Part shown: in pieces, positions 9,001 to 17,591 of the stretch
Position numbering within the stretch: the stretch's first letter is position 1
Layout of the letters: each line of letters starts with the position of its first letter
Origin: an uncultured Bacteroidales bacterium
GTDB taxonomy: Bacteria > Bacteroidota > Bacteroidia > Bacteroidales > Paludibacteraceae
NCBI GenBank assembly: GCA_946411385.1
Contig: CAMKDV010000004.1
Coordinates: 1-64,000 of the forward strand
Length of the DNA stretch: 64,000 nt
Direction: 5' to 3'
Program-made: the position numbers and the translations under genes
Notes under the pieces: generated by a model
What the model was told of the DNA's origin: nothing
Databases searched by the model: none
The model's input: the letters and a program-made list of their open reading frames with translations, nothing else

Positions 9001-9008
9001 CAAAGATA
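9001..9008 (-). promoter_or_regulatory. -7 element of the abiE operon
   Basis: TATCTTTG on the minus strand matches TAnnTTTG and decides the abiEi start at 8978. Confidence 0.55.
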
Positions 9009-9106
9009 CAAATAATTGTTGATATATGCAATTCTTTTTGAAACTTTTTGCTATTTTTGCCCCTGTTTTGTTCATTCTGACAAATTCAATGAAAAAACAA
9101 GAGGAT

Positions 9107-9206
9107 TTTGGATGCATTTTTGGGCAATTTTTGACGAATCATTATCATCTAAACCGTAAAATCCGTCATATCAGTACAGCTCATTTTGGATGCATTTTTG
9201 GAAATT
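9107..9206. repeat. Duplicated ATTTTGGATGCATTTTTGG motif
   Basis: A 19-bp motif occurs near 9107-9125 and again near 9184-9202 in the AT-rich gap between abiEi and the next operon's terminator. A short open frame across both copies (9026-9295) lacks coding character. Confidence 0.6.
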
Positions 9207-9249
9207 TTGGACTTAAAGAAAGTATTTCAGAAGTTTTTGCCCACAAAAC

Positions 9250-9276
9250 AGGCGGTGGGTCAGTGACACACCGCCT
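9250..9276 (-). terminator. Terminator of the surface-protein operon
   Basis: GGCGGTG (9251-9257) pairs with CACCGCC (9269-9275). On the minus strand it follows the stop of the 172-residue gene and leads into a GTTTTG stretch. Confidence 0.5.
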
Positions 9277-9343
9277 TGTTGTTTCGACTGGTTAGCCGTG
9301 ATAAACTTTTAGCCGTTACTAACTTGTTAGCCGCAAAAGCTTC

Positions 9344-9862
9344 TTAGGCTGTGATAGCCTCTTGTGTTTCCCGGGCTACCGGGGCTACCTGCGCGGCTTG
9401 GAGCTTGCGGGTGCGGAAGAAGGTGACCAGGGCGGCAAGGAGGATGAGCAACAGGACCGGCACTTCGCCGATAGGCTGCAGACTGGGGTCACCCAGTTCG
9501 TCCGAAGGCTTGAACGGTTCGTCGCCATCTTGAATAACGCGACGCGGACGGTTCTTTTCGAGGGCTTCGTCGGCGGTCGTGCCGTTGCCCAGGTTGCGTG
9601 CCGAGAGCGAGAGCGTTTGCATGGTCATGCTATTATAGTTATGCCCGGAGGCAAAGCGGTTAAGCGAGAAAGACGTCGTGTGGAACAGATCCGACGTGCC
9701 GGCGGATTGCATAGGCGCTACCGAGTTGAAACCAAATACTACCGGAGCTTCCGCCGCTGCCACTGTGGTGTTGACAGCATTCTGCCACACGCCCGATGCC
9801 ATACAAGCGGCGTGTCCCGTCAGGAGAAAGGAGATAAGTACTATCAATGATTTGCTTCTCAT
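9344..9862 (-). CDS. Exported protein with C-terminal hydrophobic/basic anchor tail
   Basis: This 172-residue protein has no recognised domain. It has a signal peptide (SLIVLISFLLTGHAACMA, cut near residue 22), a low-complexity middle rich in Ser, Asn and Ala, and a C-terminal tripartite tail: PIGEVP, about 14 hydrophobic residues, then FRTRK. Such a tail resembles sorting signals of the CTERM/LPXTG kind, which are cut and anchored by a dedicated protease. No such enzyme is in the window. Its start overlaps the stop of the preceding cargo gene (ATGA), so the two are co-translated. Function unknown. Confidence 0.65.
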   Translation of the reverse strand: MRSKSLIVLISFLLTGHAACMASGVWQNAVNTTVAAAEAPVVFGFNSVAPMQSAGTSDLFHTTSFSLNRFASGHNYNSMTMQTLSLSARNLGNGTTADEALEKNRPRRVIQDGDEPFKPSDELGDPSLQPIGEVPVLLLILLAALVTFFRTRKLQAAQVAPVARETQEAITA

Positions 9863-11952
9863 CGTATTACCTCCTTTCTGCTGTTACCGCCTTCCACAAC
9901 GATGTACACGCCTTTCGGTGCCGTAGCAACGTTGACGCGTCTGCCGAGCATATCGTAATATACTGCCGCAGCTTGTCCGCCAACGGTAGTTGCCTCATTG
10001 TCGGTAACCACGGCCGGCGTCATGCTTATTGCCACCGTCACGGAGAAACGTGTATCCGATGCTTCCTGAGTGTTGGTGAACGTATACGCCTCGTCCAAAA
10101 GGTTGACCGTAGTGTTGGTCTGATGATCGGTGAGCCAAACAGCGTCGAAGACGGACGAGTCGTATTGCTCAGCATCAAAAGCTATCTGCATTGTTCCGAG
10201 CGGAGCGTTGCGGTAGCCGAGTGGTACAGGTATTGTGGCAGCATCTTCTACCGGCAAGGCGTTGAAAGCGCGCGGCTGGTTGTCAGCACCGATAGAATAA
10301 ATCGTCATCGGTTGCTGCTCGCCAAAGATCTTCACAAGGTCGGCGTTCGTCTCGTAGCTATATGTGAACTGCTCGCTATAAAGCAATCCTGTATGATCCG
10401 ATATCTCTCCCTGCGAAAGGATAAGACCTGCCAAATACTCGGTATTGTCTGCCGATTCGTTGGTTCCCATCCACGCCTTGCGCGGAGCAGCTGAAGCCAA
10501 TGTGCCCGAACTGAAGTCCAGCGTAAACGGCCCTTCGCCGTCCAGATCGGCTATCTGCACGAAATAGGGGAAGAATGGTTTGAGCGCAACGGAAGTAACC
10601 ACATCCTGTGTATACGTGGTGAAATAGGTATCCGACCACGTTACATAACGCTGTCCATCGCCATATTTCACCTGCGTGTCACCTTCTTTTACATAGTAGC
10701 CATAAGCTATCTTCGAATCGTTGGTATGGGTATAGTTGGCGAGATACGGACTACAAATAAGATTCCAGTTCTTGTTTGGCTCATGCGTTCCGCTGTTGGA
10801 ATGGAGCGAAATAGGAACAGTCTTGTTCTTTACATCGCCGGATGAAGACAGATTAGCCGTCATCGGGAAACGCAGCGTCACCTTCTTAGGACGCGATGAA
10901 CCACTGCATCCCCAAATTGGCGGCACGGCGTAAACGTTGTACCCTTGGTTGGCAGTAATCTGCGCTCCAACAGCAGCATCATTATACACCTCCCAACCGG
11001 AAATATTTCTTGCACGTTCATCGCAATCGTACCAACGCACCTCGTAGGAAGGCGTCTTGCCGGCTTTGGTCAATATCTTACTGCAAGCCACCGTGTACGG
11101 CAAAGCCAACGGATAGTAGTGGCGATAATCAAGCGCGTAATCATAATAAATGATGTTGCTGTTATTGTTCGTAACGCTTGCGGCTGAATAGAACTGCGGA
11201 TATTGCTTCAGCGGACCATCGGCACGCATATAAATTGCATCCACCGTAAGTGCAGCTGTCTGAGAAACCTTAGCTCCCGGATAAATATCCAAAATACCCA
11301 GCTTAGCGGTAGCATTTATCGTCAGTTTGCCGCTTACCACCTGAACACTTGTGCCGTCAGCAAGACTCAGACTTGATAAGGTTGCATCACTTGTTACAAC
11401 GTACGGAACAACGGTATCCGTAGCAGCAACAAGTTTGCTGCTTGAGTTGTAGAACTCTAATTTCAACGTCTGACCGGCGTACGTATTTAGCGAAGCCGGC
11501 AAACGCCAATAGCCTGTTCCTCTTGAAGTAAGCGGAACATTTGTGAATCTTTCCGTTCCGTTCGTCTTGATTGTCACCTTTTCTGCCGCGGATAAATCGA
11601 GCGTTTGGGTCGAGAGAATGATAGTATCTCCCTTCCACGCGTCTATAAATGGATTTTCCGCAAACACAGCGGTATACGTAACTGACACATCCTCAGCCGG
11701 ATCTATGGTTACAACGCGCGGATTCGTGGTAATGCCATCACTCCATTTGATAAAAGTGTGTCCGGTGAACGGACGAGCTGTCAAAGTAAAATTACATATA
11801 TCGTCACCCGTACCTTGTTCTACATCAATCTTTCCCGTGGCTGACGGAGGATTATATGCGGCATAGTCCGTGCAGTACCATGTCTGTGCATAGTTTCGCC
11901 CTGCCAACAAACACGCAAGTGCAGATAATACAATGTATAGTCGTTTGTTCAT
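9859..11952 (-). CDS. Type IX secretion cargo surface protein
   Basis: This protein of about 697 residues has a signal peptide (YIVLSALACLLAG, ending near NYAQ), beta-rich repeats including a Bacteroidota-style TFIKWSDG segment, and a C-terminal tail (YYDMLGRRVNVATAPKGVYI, ending RKEVIR). That tail matches the type A sorting domain recognised by the type IX secretion system. It is therefore predicted to cross the outer membrane and be surface-attached or released. No enzymatic domain was recognised. The ATG at 11952 is chosen over an in-frame TTG four codons upstream. It sits between a FISUMP-like gene and a small anchored protein in one operon. Confidence 0.75.
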   Translation of the reverse strand: MNKRLYIVLSALACLLAGRNYAQTWYCTDYAAYNPPSATGKIDVEQGTGDDICNFTLTARPFTGHTFIKWSDGITTNPRVVTIDPAEDVSVTYTAVFAENPFIDAWKGDTIILSTQTLDLSAAEKVTIKTNGTERFTNVPLTSRGTGYWRLPASLNTYAGQTLKLEFYNSSSKLVAATDTVVPYVVTSDATLSSLSLADGTSVQVVSGKLTINATAKLGILDIYPGAKVSQTAALTVDAIYMRADGPLKQYPQFYSAASVTNNNSNIIYYDYALDYRHYYPLALPYTVACSKILTKAGKTPSYEVRWYDCDERARNISGWEVYNDAAVGAQITANQGYNVYAVPPIWGCSGSSRPKKVTLRFPMTANLSSSGDVKNKTVPISLHSNSGTHEPNKNWNLICSPYLANYTHTNDSKIAYGYYVKEGDTQVKYGDGQRYVTWSDTYFTTYTQDVVTSVALKPFFPYFVQIADLDGEGPFTLDFSSGTLASAAPRKAWMGTNESADNTEYLAGLILSQGEISDHTGLLYSEQFTYSYETNADLVKIFGEQQPMTIYSIGADNQPRAFNALPVEDAATIPVPLGYRNAPLGTMQIAFDAEQYDSSVFDAVWLTDHQTNTTVNLLDEAYTFTNTQEASDTRFSVTVAISMTPAVVTDNEATTVGGQAAAVYYDMLGRRVNVATAPKGVYIVVEGGNSRKEVIR

Positions 11953-11995
11953 ATTGCTCAGCAATTAGGTTTGTATGAAAAAAACTCCCGATTTA

Positions 11996-12970
11996 TCACT
12001 CCACATCCTTAACAAGGCGAACAGAGCGACCATAATACCGTTGAGAAACTAAGGTCGGATCTCTAAAACCTGGTCCTTCTCGGAAATGCATGAGATATAT
12101 ATCCATTCCATTAACTTCAACTGTAGATGTGTAGTAGTGGAGTCCACCATCATAATTAACTGTAGTGCCATCACGCCAACCGTTGGATGGCATAAATACT
12201 ACACCGGCATCCTCTAACAATTTCCAAAAATTCTGACCGGACGTATTATTGACAATAACATTCGCAGTATATTTTTGTGCGCCAGTATCGCCAGTAGCAG
12301 GTACAAAGGTAAAACCATCAGCTACACCATCGCCATTATGATCATAAGCCGCCTTAGCTGCAGCAAGGGAAGTAGGAAGGTCTGCCCAATTCCATCCGTC
12401 AGGAAGCAAGAAAACTCCTGGAACTCCAAATAACGTACCTGCTCCACGTAGATTTCTGCAATTGGTACGCTCATAAATGACGTAGTGCCATTCTGCATAA
12501 GTGGGCAAACGGAAACCTGCATAAAAACTTTTTCCCCAATCGCAATATGCATAATCTCCAACCGCACTATAGCCTGAAGGAGGACCGTAATATCTTGATA
12601 TTTTAATTGTATCCCAAGGCTGATACGCTATGGCACCACTGCCGCTCCAGCCGGATGTGGCGAAGCCGAAAAGATCAATCCATGCCGATTGCGTTTCACG
12701 TCCTGATTTGGTTCTGTTTCCGCCACCGGTTCCCAAAACATCGTATTGGTGCTCATTGAAATCCCAAGTACCCGTGCTCGCTTGATATCTTAAGTTTCCC
12801 TTGGCAAAACGGACATGTCGGGTGGCAGAAACAGAAAATTGACCCTCTAACAGCGGTTTGCCTACTCGATAGATTTTCACTTCTGCTGTCCCGCCTTCAG
12901 ATGTCTCACATTGCGCAGAAGCCCCTAAGGTAAGGAGCAGCAGCAATGCAACAATCATAGTTTTTCTCAT
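11996..12970 (-). CDS. FISUMP-like exported surface protein
   Basis: This 324-residue protein has a signal peptide (TMIVALLLLLTLGASAQ) and then a fold related to the Fibrobacter succinogenes major paralogous/formylglycine-enzyme-like domain. Characteristic pieces are VRFAKGNLRYQ, WIDLFGFATSGW, FRLPTYAEWHYV, VFMPSNGWRDG and the terminal GRSVRLVKDV. Family members in Bacteroidales are secreted and of unknown role. It is the first gene of a three-gene operon. A calcium-site-like DHNGDGVADG lies near residue 205. No clear -7 box was found upstream. Confidence 0.72.
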   Translation of the reverse strand: MRKTMIVALLLLLTLGASAQCETSEGGTAEVKIYRVGKPLLEGQFSVSATRHVRFAKGNLRYQASTGTWDFNEHQYDVLGTGGGNRTKSGRETQSAWIDLFGFATSGWSGSGAIAYQPWDTIKISRYYGPPSGYSAVGDYAYCDWGKSFYAGFRLPTYAEWHYVIYERTNCRNLRGAGTLFGVPGVFLLPDGWNWADLPTSLAAAKAAYDHNGDGVADGFTFVPATGDTGAQKYTANVIVNNTSGQNFWKLLEDAGVVFMPSNGWRDGTTVNYDGGLHYYTSTVEVNGMDIYLMHFREGPGFRDPTLVSQRYYGRSVRLVKDVE

Positions 12971-13502
12971 ATCTTCTTACTTTTTGATTCTTATTAGGGT
13001 TTCTTAGGATGTCATCTTTCCACATCTTTCAATGGAACAATGTTGTCCTACTTATGTATCATTCGCCATTAACCTGCACCAACCGACGCGAGACCTACCC
13101 ATACCAAACAAGTATTGACGGCTCATCGGGTGGAAGCGTCAATGAGTGTTGTTAATCAGCGATATATGCTATATATAATCTTTTTCTTTCTACGTTAAGG
13201 GCTCTGAGTATCAATCTGTTGGGCATCATCGGACGCCAATCTGAAGAGGACACACGAAGCATTGCGTTAAAACATGCAAAATTACACTTTTTTTTGGAAA
13301 AAGCAAAACTTTTTTAAGAAATTGATGCAAAGTTTGACGCAGAATCATATTTGTGACATGCCTGTGTTGCAAAATGGGGTAAAAAATGCAAAATGCCTCA
13401 CGGCTGGCTGACCCAAAAATGCTGACTATTTTGTCCAAAATTGCCAAAAATGAGCCAAAATCATTCATGTGTAAATAATCTAACACATTAGTGTCCCATA
13501 AA
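12971..13502. other. AT-rich gap without a convincing gene
   Basis: No ORF with coding character was found. Near 13431-13455 lies TTTTGTCCAAAATTGCC, a leader-like sequence that also precedes the cloverleaf copies at 16759 and 19113, so the repeat zone starts here. Confidence 0.5.
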
Positions 13503-13735
13503 TAGTACTGATGCGATAATTTTAGACAAAAACACAAAAAACCACTTTTTAATGATTTAGATGTTGCACATCTTACGTATTTTGCTGCTAAAAACTCCTC
13601 ATAAATAAATTTATGGACAGTTTTTACCACCAAACTACGTACTCCTGAGAGTCAAATCATTAAAAAGAAACAACATAAAAAACAAATCGGGTACTTACTT
13701 TTTTAGTCAAAAATTGCCAATATTATCCAAAAATT
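13503..13735 (+). repeat. ~230-bp direct repeat, copy 1 (carries cloverleaf A)
   Basis: The block is nearly identical to 13965-14197 (offset 462 bp). It carries cloverleaf copy A plus a conserved downstream tail (CGGGTACTTACTT, then TTAGTCAAAAATT). Few mismatches suggest a recent duplication. Confidence 0.85.
13545..13667 (+). repeat. Cloverleaf element copy A
   Basis: P1 closes the element: CTTTTTAATGATTT (13545-13558) pairs with AAATCATTAAAAAG (13654-13667). P2 is AGATG/CATCT (13559-13573). P3 is a 66-nt imperfect hairpin (13575-13640) with a CATAAAT/ATTTATG tip. P4 is ACTC/GAGT just before the right P1 arm. Compare copies B-F for compensatory changes. Confidence 0.8.
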
Positions 13736-13817
13736 TTTAATTGGAAACCACAGATGATCCACAATAATAACAAAAACCACTAGTGGTACATAATTTATAA
13801 CAAAAACCCACAAAACC

Positions 13818-13936
13818 CTTTGGCGCTTTAGAAGCGTTGCTTCTTATACAAACAGTTAGCAAAACCTGCTTGCAAGTAAGCTTACAGACAGCTTTTACTA
13901 ACTATTTGTACACTCTGCGAGTTAAAGCGCTCAAAG
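13818..13936 (+). repeat. Cloverleaf element copy B
   Basis: It has the same architecture with different bases. P1 is CTTTGGCGCTTT with AAAGCGCTCAAAG, P2 is AGAAGC/GCTTCT (13830-13844), P3 is 13845-13912 with an arm match of about 18 of 23, and P4 is ACTCTGCGAGT. It is flanked by AACCCACAAAAC and AACCTAAAAAAC direct repeats. Confidence 0.8.
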
Positions 13937-13964
13937 AAATAAACCTAAAAAACAAATAGGTTAC

Positions 13965-14197
13965 TAGTACTGTTGCGATAAAATTAGACAAAAACACAAA
14001 AAACCACTTTTTAATGATTTAGATGTTGCACATCTTACGTATTTTGCTGCTAAAAACTCCTCATAAATAAATTTATGGACAGTTTTTACCACCAAACTAC
14101 GTACTCCTGAGAGTCAAATCATTAAAAAGAAACAACATAAAAAACAAATCGGGTACTTACTTGTTTAGTCAAAAATTACCAATATTATCAAAAAAAG
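13965..14197 (+). repeat. ~230-bp direct repeat, copy 2 (carries cloverleaf C)
   Basis: Near-identical second copy of 13503-13735. After CAATATTATC it continues into the tail that ends at the DUF234 gene promoter. Confidence 0.85.
14007..14129 (+). repeat. Cloverleaf element copy C
   Basis: Sequence-identical in its stems to copy A (P1 14007-14020 with 14116-14129; P2 14021-14035; P3 14037-14102). Confidence 0.8.
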
Positions 14198-14215
14198 AGG
14201 TAAGAATTAGTAAAT

Positions 14216-14290
14216 CAAAAACGACAGAGGAAACACAAATAAAAACAAATGGGGTTTTTCTTCCAAATGTGGGTGAAAAAGTATAGATTT
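14216..14290 (+). repeat. 75-bp direct repeat, left copy
   Basis: It starts CAAAAACGACAGAGG and ends AAGTATAGATTT. It is identical by eye to 15935-16009, and the two copies bracket the DUF234 ATPase gene. Confidence 0.85.
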
Positions 14291-14345
14291 GGACAAAAAA
14301 CTCATGTTTTTCTTCCAAATGTGGGATAAAAAGTATAGATTTGGA
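14262..14345 (+). repeat. Two TCCAAAT/ATTTGGA hairpin motifs
   Basis: TCCAAAT and ATTTGGA pair around an 18-nt spacer, at 14262-14293 and again at 14314-14345. Relatives lie at 19268-19299 and 19357-19392; the latter has a longer 9-bp GTACCAAAT/ATTTGGTAC stem. Confidence 0.65.
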
Positions 14346-14363
14346 CAAAAAACCATAAAAATA

Positions 14364-14395
14364 TTTGCAAATATGAAAAAAAAGTAGTACCTTTG
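14364..14395 (+). promoter_or_regulatory. Promoter of the DUF234 ATPase gene
   Basis: -33 TTTG (14364-14367), 20 bp, then -7 TACCTTTG (14388-14395), 25 bp before the ATG. Confidence 0.7.
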
Positions 14396-14420
14396 CCGTG
14401 ACTTTTTAACACAAAAGATT

Positions 14421-15854
14421 ATGGAAAGCTTGATAGGACGTCAAACAGAGTTGGCCGAGCTACAACGAGCCATGGATTCGAAACGGTCTGAATTCGTTAT
14501 TTTATACGGACGCAGGCGCATAGGAAAGACCTTCTTGGTAAGGAGTTTTTGCAAAGACACGTACAGTTTCCACTTTGTAGGAGCTCACAAAAAACCTCTG
14601 CTGGATCAGTTGGCAAATTTTCGCGAGGCATTGCAAGTTCACTATCCCGGCACAGAAATCCCTGAACTGCTGAACTGGCACGAAGCGTTTCGCCAGTTAG
14701 CGACTTGCCTTGGGCAAAGCAAAGAAGGCAGAAAGGTAGTGTTCTTTGACGAGATGCCATGGATAGATACACAGAAGAGCGATTTTGTGAGCGAGTTGGA
14801 ATATTTCTGGTCGAGTTGGGTGCAGAACAGGGACGATATAGTTTTTATCGCCTGCGGAAGTGCTACAACATGGATGAAGGAGAAGTTGGAAGACAATCAA
14901 GGTGGCTTGCATAACCGCATAACGCACCGGATTTACTTGCGTCCATTCTACTTGAGTGAGTGCAAACAATATCTACAATCGAACGGCTTCGATTGGGAAG
15001 ACTACCAGATTTTGCAGTTCTACATGATTTTTGGCGGCGTTCCGTATTATTTGAGTTTGCTTCGGCCGAAGCTAAGCCTTGTAGAGAACGTCGATGCGCT
15101 TATCTTTCGCAGAGGAGGAGATTTGCACGACGAGTTCAAAGAGTTATACAATGCCTTGTTCAAGAAAGCAGACAAGTATATTCGGATTGTTGAGTTACTG
15201 GCAACCAAACGAGAGGGTTTTACCAAAACGGACATTTCGGAAGCAACCGGTTATTCAGGCGGTGGCCTGACTAAAATTCTCGAAAACCTTGAGCGATGCG
15301 ATTTTGTGGTATCGTACGCGCAATATGGCAATAAAACGAAGCAGACCTTATATCGTTTGTGCGATTTTTACACTTTATTTTATTTCCGTTACGTCAAAGA
15401 TAACCGTTCGAAAGATGAGCAATACTGGCTACATCACTTCCAAGATCGGAGTGTCGAGAGTTGGGAAGGTTTTACATTCGAAGAGGTTTGTTTGCGCCAC
15501 TTGTCTCAGATTAAACGCGGGTTGGGTATCTCCGGTATGGCTACCGAAGCATCATCATGGCGATTTGTGCCAAAGAAAGAGGACAAGCGCAAAGGAGCAC
15601 AGGTCGATTTGGTCATTTCGCGCGCCGATAAGTTGATTCATCTATGCGAGATGAAGTTCTCAGCCAAGCCCTATGTCATCCCAAAAGACTATGCCGAACG
15701 GCTTATCCATCGCAAACAACTGTTTATGGAAGAGAATGCCATCGAACGAGGCGTAGTTCTGACGTTTGTAACCCCATACGGATTAAAGGAAGGGACAAAT
15801 ACATCGCTTGTGCATTCGTCGCTTACGACTAAAGATCTCTTCCTATCAGAATGA
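14421..15854 (+). CDS. ATPase with C-terminal DUF234 nuclease-like domain
   Basis: This 477-residue archaeal-type P-loop ATPase has Walker A in GRRRIGKTFL (residues about 30-39) and Walker B in KVVFFDEMPW (about 112). A sensor-like IACGSATTWM and a winged-helix segment (about 265-300) follow. The C-terminal DUF234 region carries the PD-(D/E)XK-like VDLVISRADKLIHLCEMKFS. Family members are widespread in Bacteroidota and often accessory; their role is unclear, with defence or mobile-element functions suggested. The gene has its own promoter and terminator and is bracketed by a 75-bp direct repeat, so it behaves as a self-contained cassette. The right repeat copy cuts a PIN toxin gene. Confidence 0.88.
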   Translation: MESLIGRQTELAELQRAMDSKRSEFVILYGRRRIGKTFLVRSFCKDTYSFHFVGAHKKPLLDQLANFREALQVHYPGTEIPELLNWHEAFRQLATCLGQSKEGRKVVFFDEMPWIDTQKSDFVSELEYFWSSWVQNRDDIVFIACGSATTWMKEKLEDNQGGLHNRITHRIYLRPFYLSECKQYLQSNGFDWEDYQILQFYMIFGGVPYYLSLLRPKLSLVENVDALIFRRGGDLHDEFKELYNALFKKADKYIRIVELLATKREGFTKTDISEATGYSGGGLTKILENLERCDFVVSYAQYGNKTKQTLYRLCDFYTLFYFRYVKDNRSKDEQYWLHHFQDRSVESWEGFTFEEVCLRHLSQIKRGLGISGMATEASSWRFVPKKEDKRKGAQVDLVISRADKLIHLCEMKFSAKPYVIPKDYAERLIHRKQLFMEENAIERGVVLTFVTPYGLKEGTNTSLVHSSLTTKDLFLSE

Positions 15855-15863
15855 TGATTTCAT

Positions 15864-15893
15864 AACAAAGGCTGTCAGGTGACAGCCTTTGTT
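15864..15893 (+). terminator. Terminator after the DUF234 gene
   Basis: A perfect 13-bp stem, AACAAAGGCTGTC (15864-15876) and GACAGCCTTTGTT (15881-15893), encloses an AGGT loop. It starts 10 bp after the stop codon. Confidence 0.8.
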
Positions 15894-15934
15894 GTTGTAT
15901 GATGTGAGTTGCCCCACGAAAACACTCTGCGTTT

Positions 15935-16009
15935 CAAAAACGACAGAGGAAACACAAATAAAAACAAATGGGGTTTTTCTTCCAAATGTGGGTGAAAAAG
16001 TATAGATTT
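15935..16009 (+). repeat. 75-bp direct repeat, right copy
   Basis: Identical by eye to 14216-14290. Its right edge is the exact point where PIN-domain coding sequence stops. Confidence 0.85.
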
Positions 16010-16140
16010 ATCTCTTCGTTGTACAACGGACGAATTATGCCACGAAACATAAGGTCCACCACTTTGGATGTAGATGAAGCCAAATTATGCGTAAGATACG
16101 CGGACACAAAGACATTTGTATCAATTACTGCGTAAACCAT
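16010..16140 (-). pseudogene. Truncated PIN-domain toxin (COG1569-like)
   Basis: About 43 codons are recognisable: AVIDTNVFVSAYL carries the first catalytic Asp, then VVDLMFRGIIRPLYNEEI. The frame then runs into the 75-bp repeat and reads unrelated residues until a stop at 15934. The family is normally about 130-140 residues and needs further acidic residues that are missing here, so the toxin should be dead. It follows its DinJ/RelB-like antitoxin gene by 20 bp. The missing part was not found on the far side of the ATPase cassette. Confidence 0.82.
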
Positions 16141-16160
16141 AATTATGCTACTTCCTTTTA

Positions 16161-16463
16161 CTATTTTTCAAGTTCCAGACGTTCTCGACGCTCCTGGCGT
16201 GCTTTTCGGATTTCCTCATTGATCTCATCCAACGTCATTTCCGGTCGATCATCTCGCGGGGTTGAATAAAAAGCATCTAATGCACGTTGACGAACCGGAT
16301 CCTCATCCACACGGATGGTGAACGGGATAGCTCGTGTACGAACGACGGCATTGATAAACACATTGATTGCCGCATTGGCACTCATGCCGAACTGCTCGCA
16401 TAACGAGTCAAATTGTGTTTTAATCCTGTTATCCAGGCGAATTGTCATTGCTGCTTGTGCCAT
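16161..16463 (-). CDS. RelB/DinJ-family antitoxin
   Basis: This 100-residue protein has an N-terminal ribbon-helix-helix (MTIRLDNRIKTQFDSLCEQF, then GMSANAAINVFINAVV) typical of DinJ/RelB. A charged C-terminal tail (EINEEIRKARQERRERLELEK) would normally wrap the toxin. The partner is the truncated PIN gene downstream, so this is an orphaned antitoxin. The ATG at 16463 is preferred over an in-frame TTG at 16472. A promoter with -7 TATCTTTG (16515-16522) and -33 TTTG (16543-16546) lies upstream on the minus strand. Confidence 0.85.
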   Translation of the reverse strand: MAQAAMTIRLDNRIKTQFDSLCEQFGMSANAAINVFINAVVRTRAIPFTIRVDEDPVRQRALDAFYSTPRDDRPEMTLDEINEEIRKARQERRERLELEK

Positions 16464-16514
16464 AATCGTCAAGTTTTAATGCATCATGATAGCAACATGC
16501 TTTCATTTTGACTG

Positions 16515-16546
16515 CAAAGATACAAAAAATAATTGATATTTGCAAA
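16515..16546 (-). promoter_or_regulatory. Promoter of the dinJ-like gene
   Basis: -33 TTTG (16543-16546), 20 bp, then -7 TATCTTTG (16515-16522) on the minus strand. Confidence 0.65.
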
Positions 16547-16758
16547 TTTTTTGAAAAAAATCAGAGGAAAAATTGGCATTTTTTTTACAAAATGCAGAGG
16601 AATAATTGCATATTTTATGATAAAATGCAGAGGAATCGCGTGGAAGGGAGTCTCCGAAACGAGGATTATTTTGTCCAAAATTGCCAAAAACGAGCAAAAA
16701 ATTGTTTCAATCGGAAACTGCTGATGAGCCATAAATTTTAACAAAAACCTACAAAACC

Positions 16759-16878
16759 CTTTGAGTGCTTTGATGCTGCGCATCTAGTGCCCATTGCTGC
16801 TAAAAACTCCTCGAAAGCAAGCTTTCGGATAGTCTTTATCATCAATCGTCACAACTCTTCGAGTTAAAGCGCTCAAAG
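16759..16878 (+). repeat. Cloverleaf element copy D
   Basis: P1 is CTTTGAGTGCTTT (16759-16771) with AAAGCGCTCAAAG (16866-16878). P2 is GATGC/GCATC (16772-16784). P3 is 16787-16852, arm match about 17 of 22 with a CGAAAGC/GCTTTCG tip. P4 is AACTC/GAGTT. Direct repeats AACCTACAAAAC (16746-16757) and AACCTAAAAAAC (16884-16895) flank it. The tail to about 17003 matches the tail of copy C. Confidence 0.85.
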
Positions 16879-17288
16879 AAATAAACCTAAAAAACAAATC
16901 GGGTACTTACTTGTTTAGTCAAAAATTACCAATATTATCAAAAAAAGAGGTAAGAATTAGTAAATCAAAAACGACAGAGGAAACACAAATAAAACCAAAT
17001 GGGTTGCTCTTTTAGTCAAAATCACGGGATATATACATAGTATATATAGGTATGGGTAGGATACGTTATTGGCCCGTTAAACCCTCGATAAGCCCCTGTA
17101 AAGGACCTGTGTCGCCTCTGATAAAAGTGGCGGTTATGTATGATTTAATCTGATTTTTTTGATTTTTCCATACGTAACGGCCAAAATCATTTGCATCGAT
17201 ACAAAAAGCGGCAACCAATTGGATGGTTACCGCTGGAGAGTTTTTAGAGTTTGGAAGACAATACGCACAATAGGCATGTACAACAAGA

Positions 17289-17591
17289 TTATGCCAATGG
17301 GCGCGTCAACTCAAAATGCAAGCCCAACGCATCTACGATACGCATAAAACTGGAGATTGTAGGATCAATCAGTCCATTCTCGACGCGGGAGATATAACTC
17401 TTGCTGGTACCTGTGCGTCTGGCTAACTCGGACTGAGTAATATGTTCTTCCTTGCGGGCACCTTGCAGCAAGAGCCCCATATAATAAGTTCGGGCGCGAT
17501 TGTCGAACTCTTCACGCTCGGGAGTACCGATAGCACCATGTTTTTGCGCTAAAATAGCACTGTAACTGGTCAGATTAGGATTTGCTTGCAT
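17289..17591 (-). CDS. higA: HigA-like XRE antitoxin
   Basis: This 100-residue protein has a C-terminal helix-turn-helix (ITQSELARRTGTSKSYISRV, then ENGLIDPTISSFMRI). It lies second in a toxin-first operon, overlapping the toxin gene by 17 bp, as in HigBA systems. It should neutralise the RelE-like toxin and repress the shared promoter. The 17.0-17.29 kb gap upstream holds the end of the cloverleaf D tail and nothing else recognised. Confidence 0.82.
   Translation of the reverse strand: MQANPNLTSYSAILAQKHGAIGTPEREEFDNRARTYYMGLLLQGARKEEHITQSELARRTGTSKSYISRVENGLIDPTISSFMRIVDALGLHFELTRPLA

Noticed and set aside
9026..9295. An 89-codon open frame on the plus strand after abiEi
   Set aside because: It crosses two copies of a duplicated AT-rich motif, is Phe/Ile-rich from poly-T sequence and ends inside a terminator; no family resemblance.
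13503..14197. Insertion sequence with transposase
   Set aside because: The 230-bp duplicated blocks contain no open frame of useful length, so they cannot encode a transposase.
16484..16783. 99-codon minus-strand frame between the dinJ-like gene and cloverleaf D
   Set aside because: Low-complexity Phe/Ile/Lys translation of AT-rich leader sequence, overlapping the dinJ promoter.
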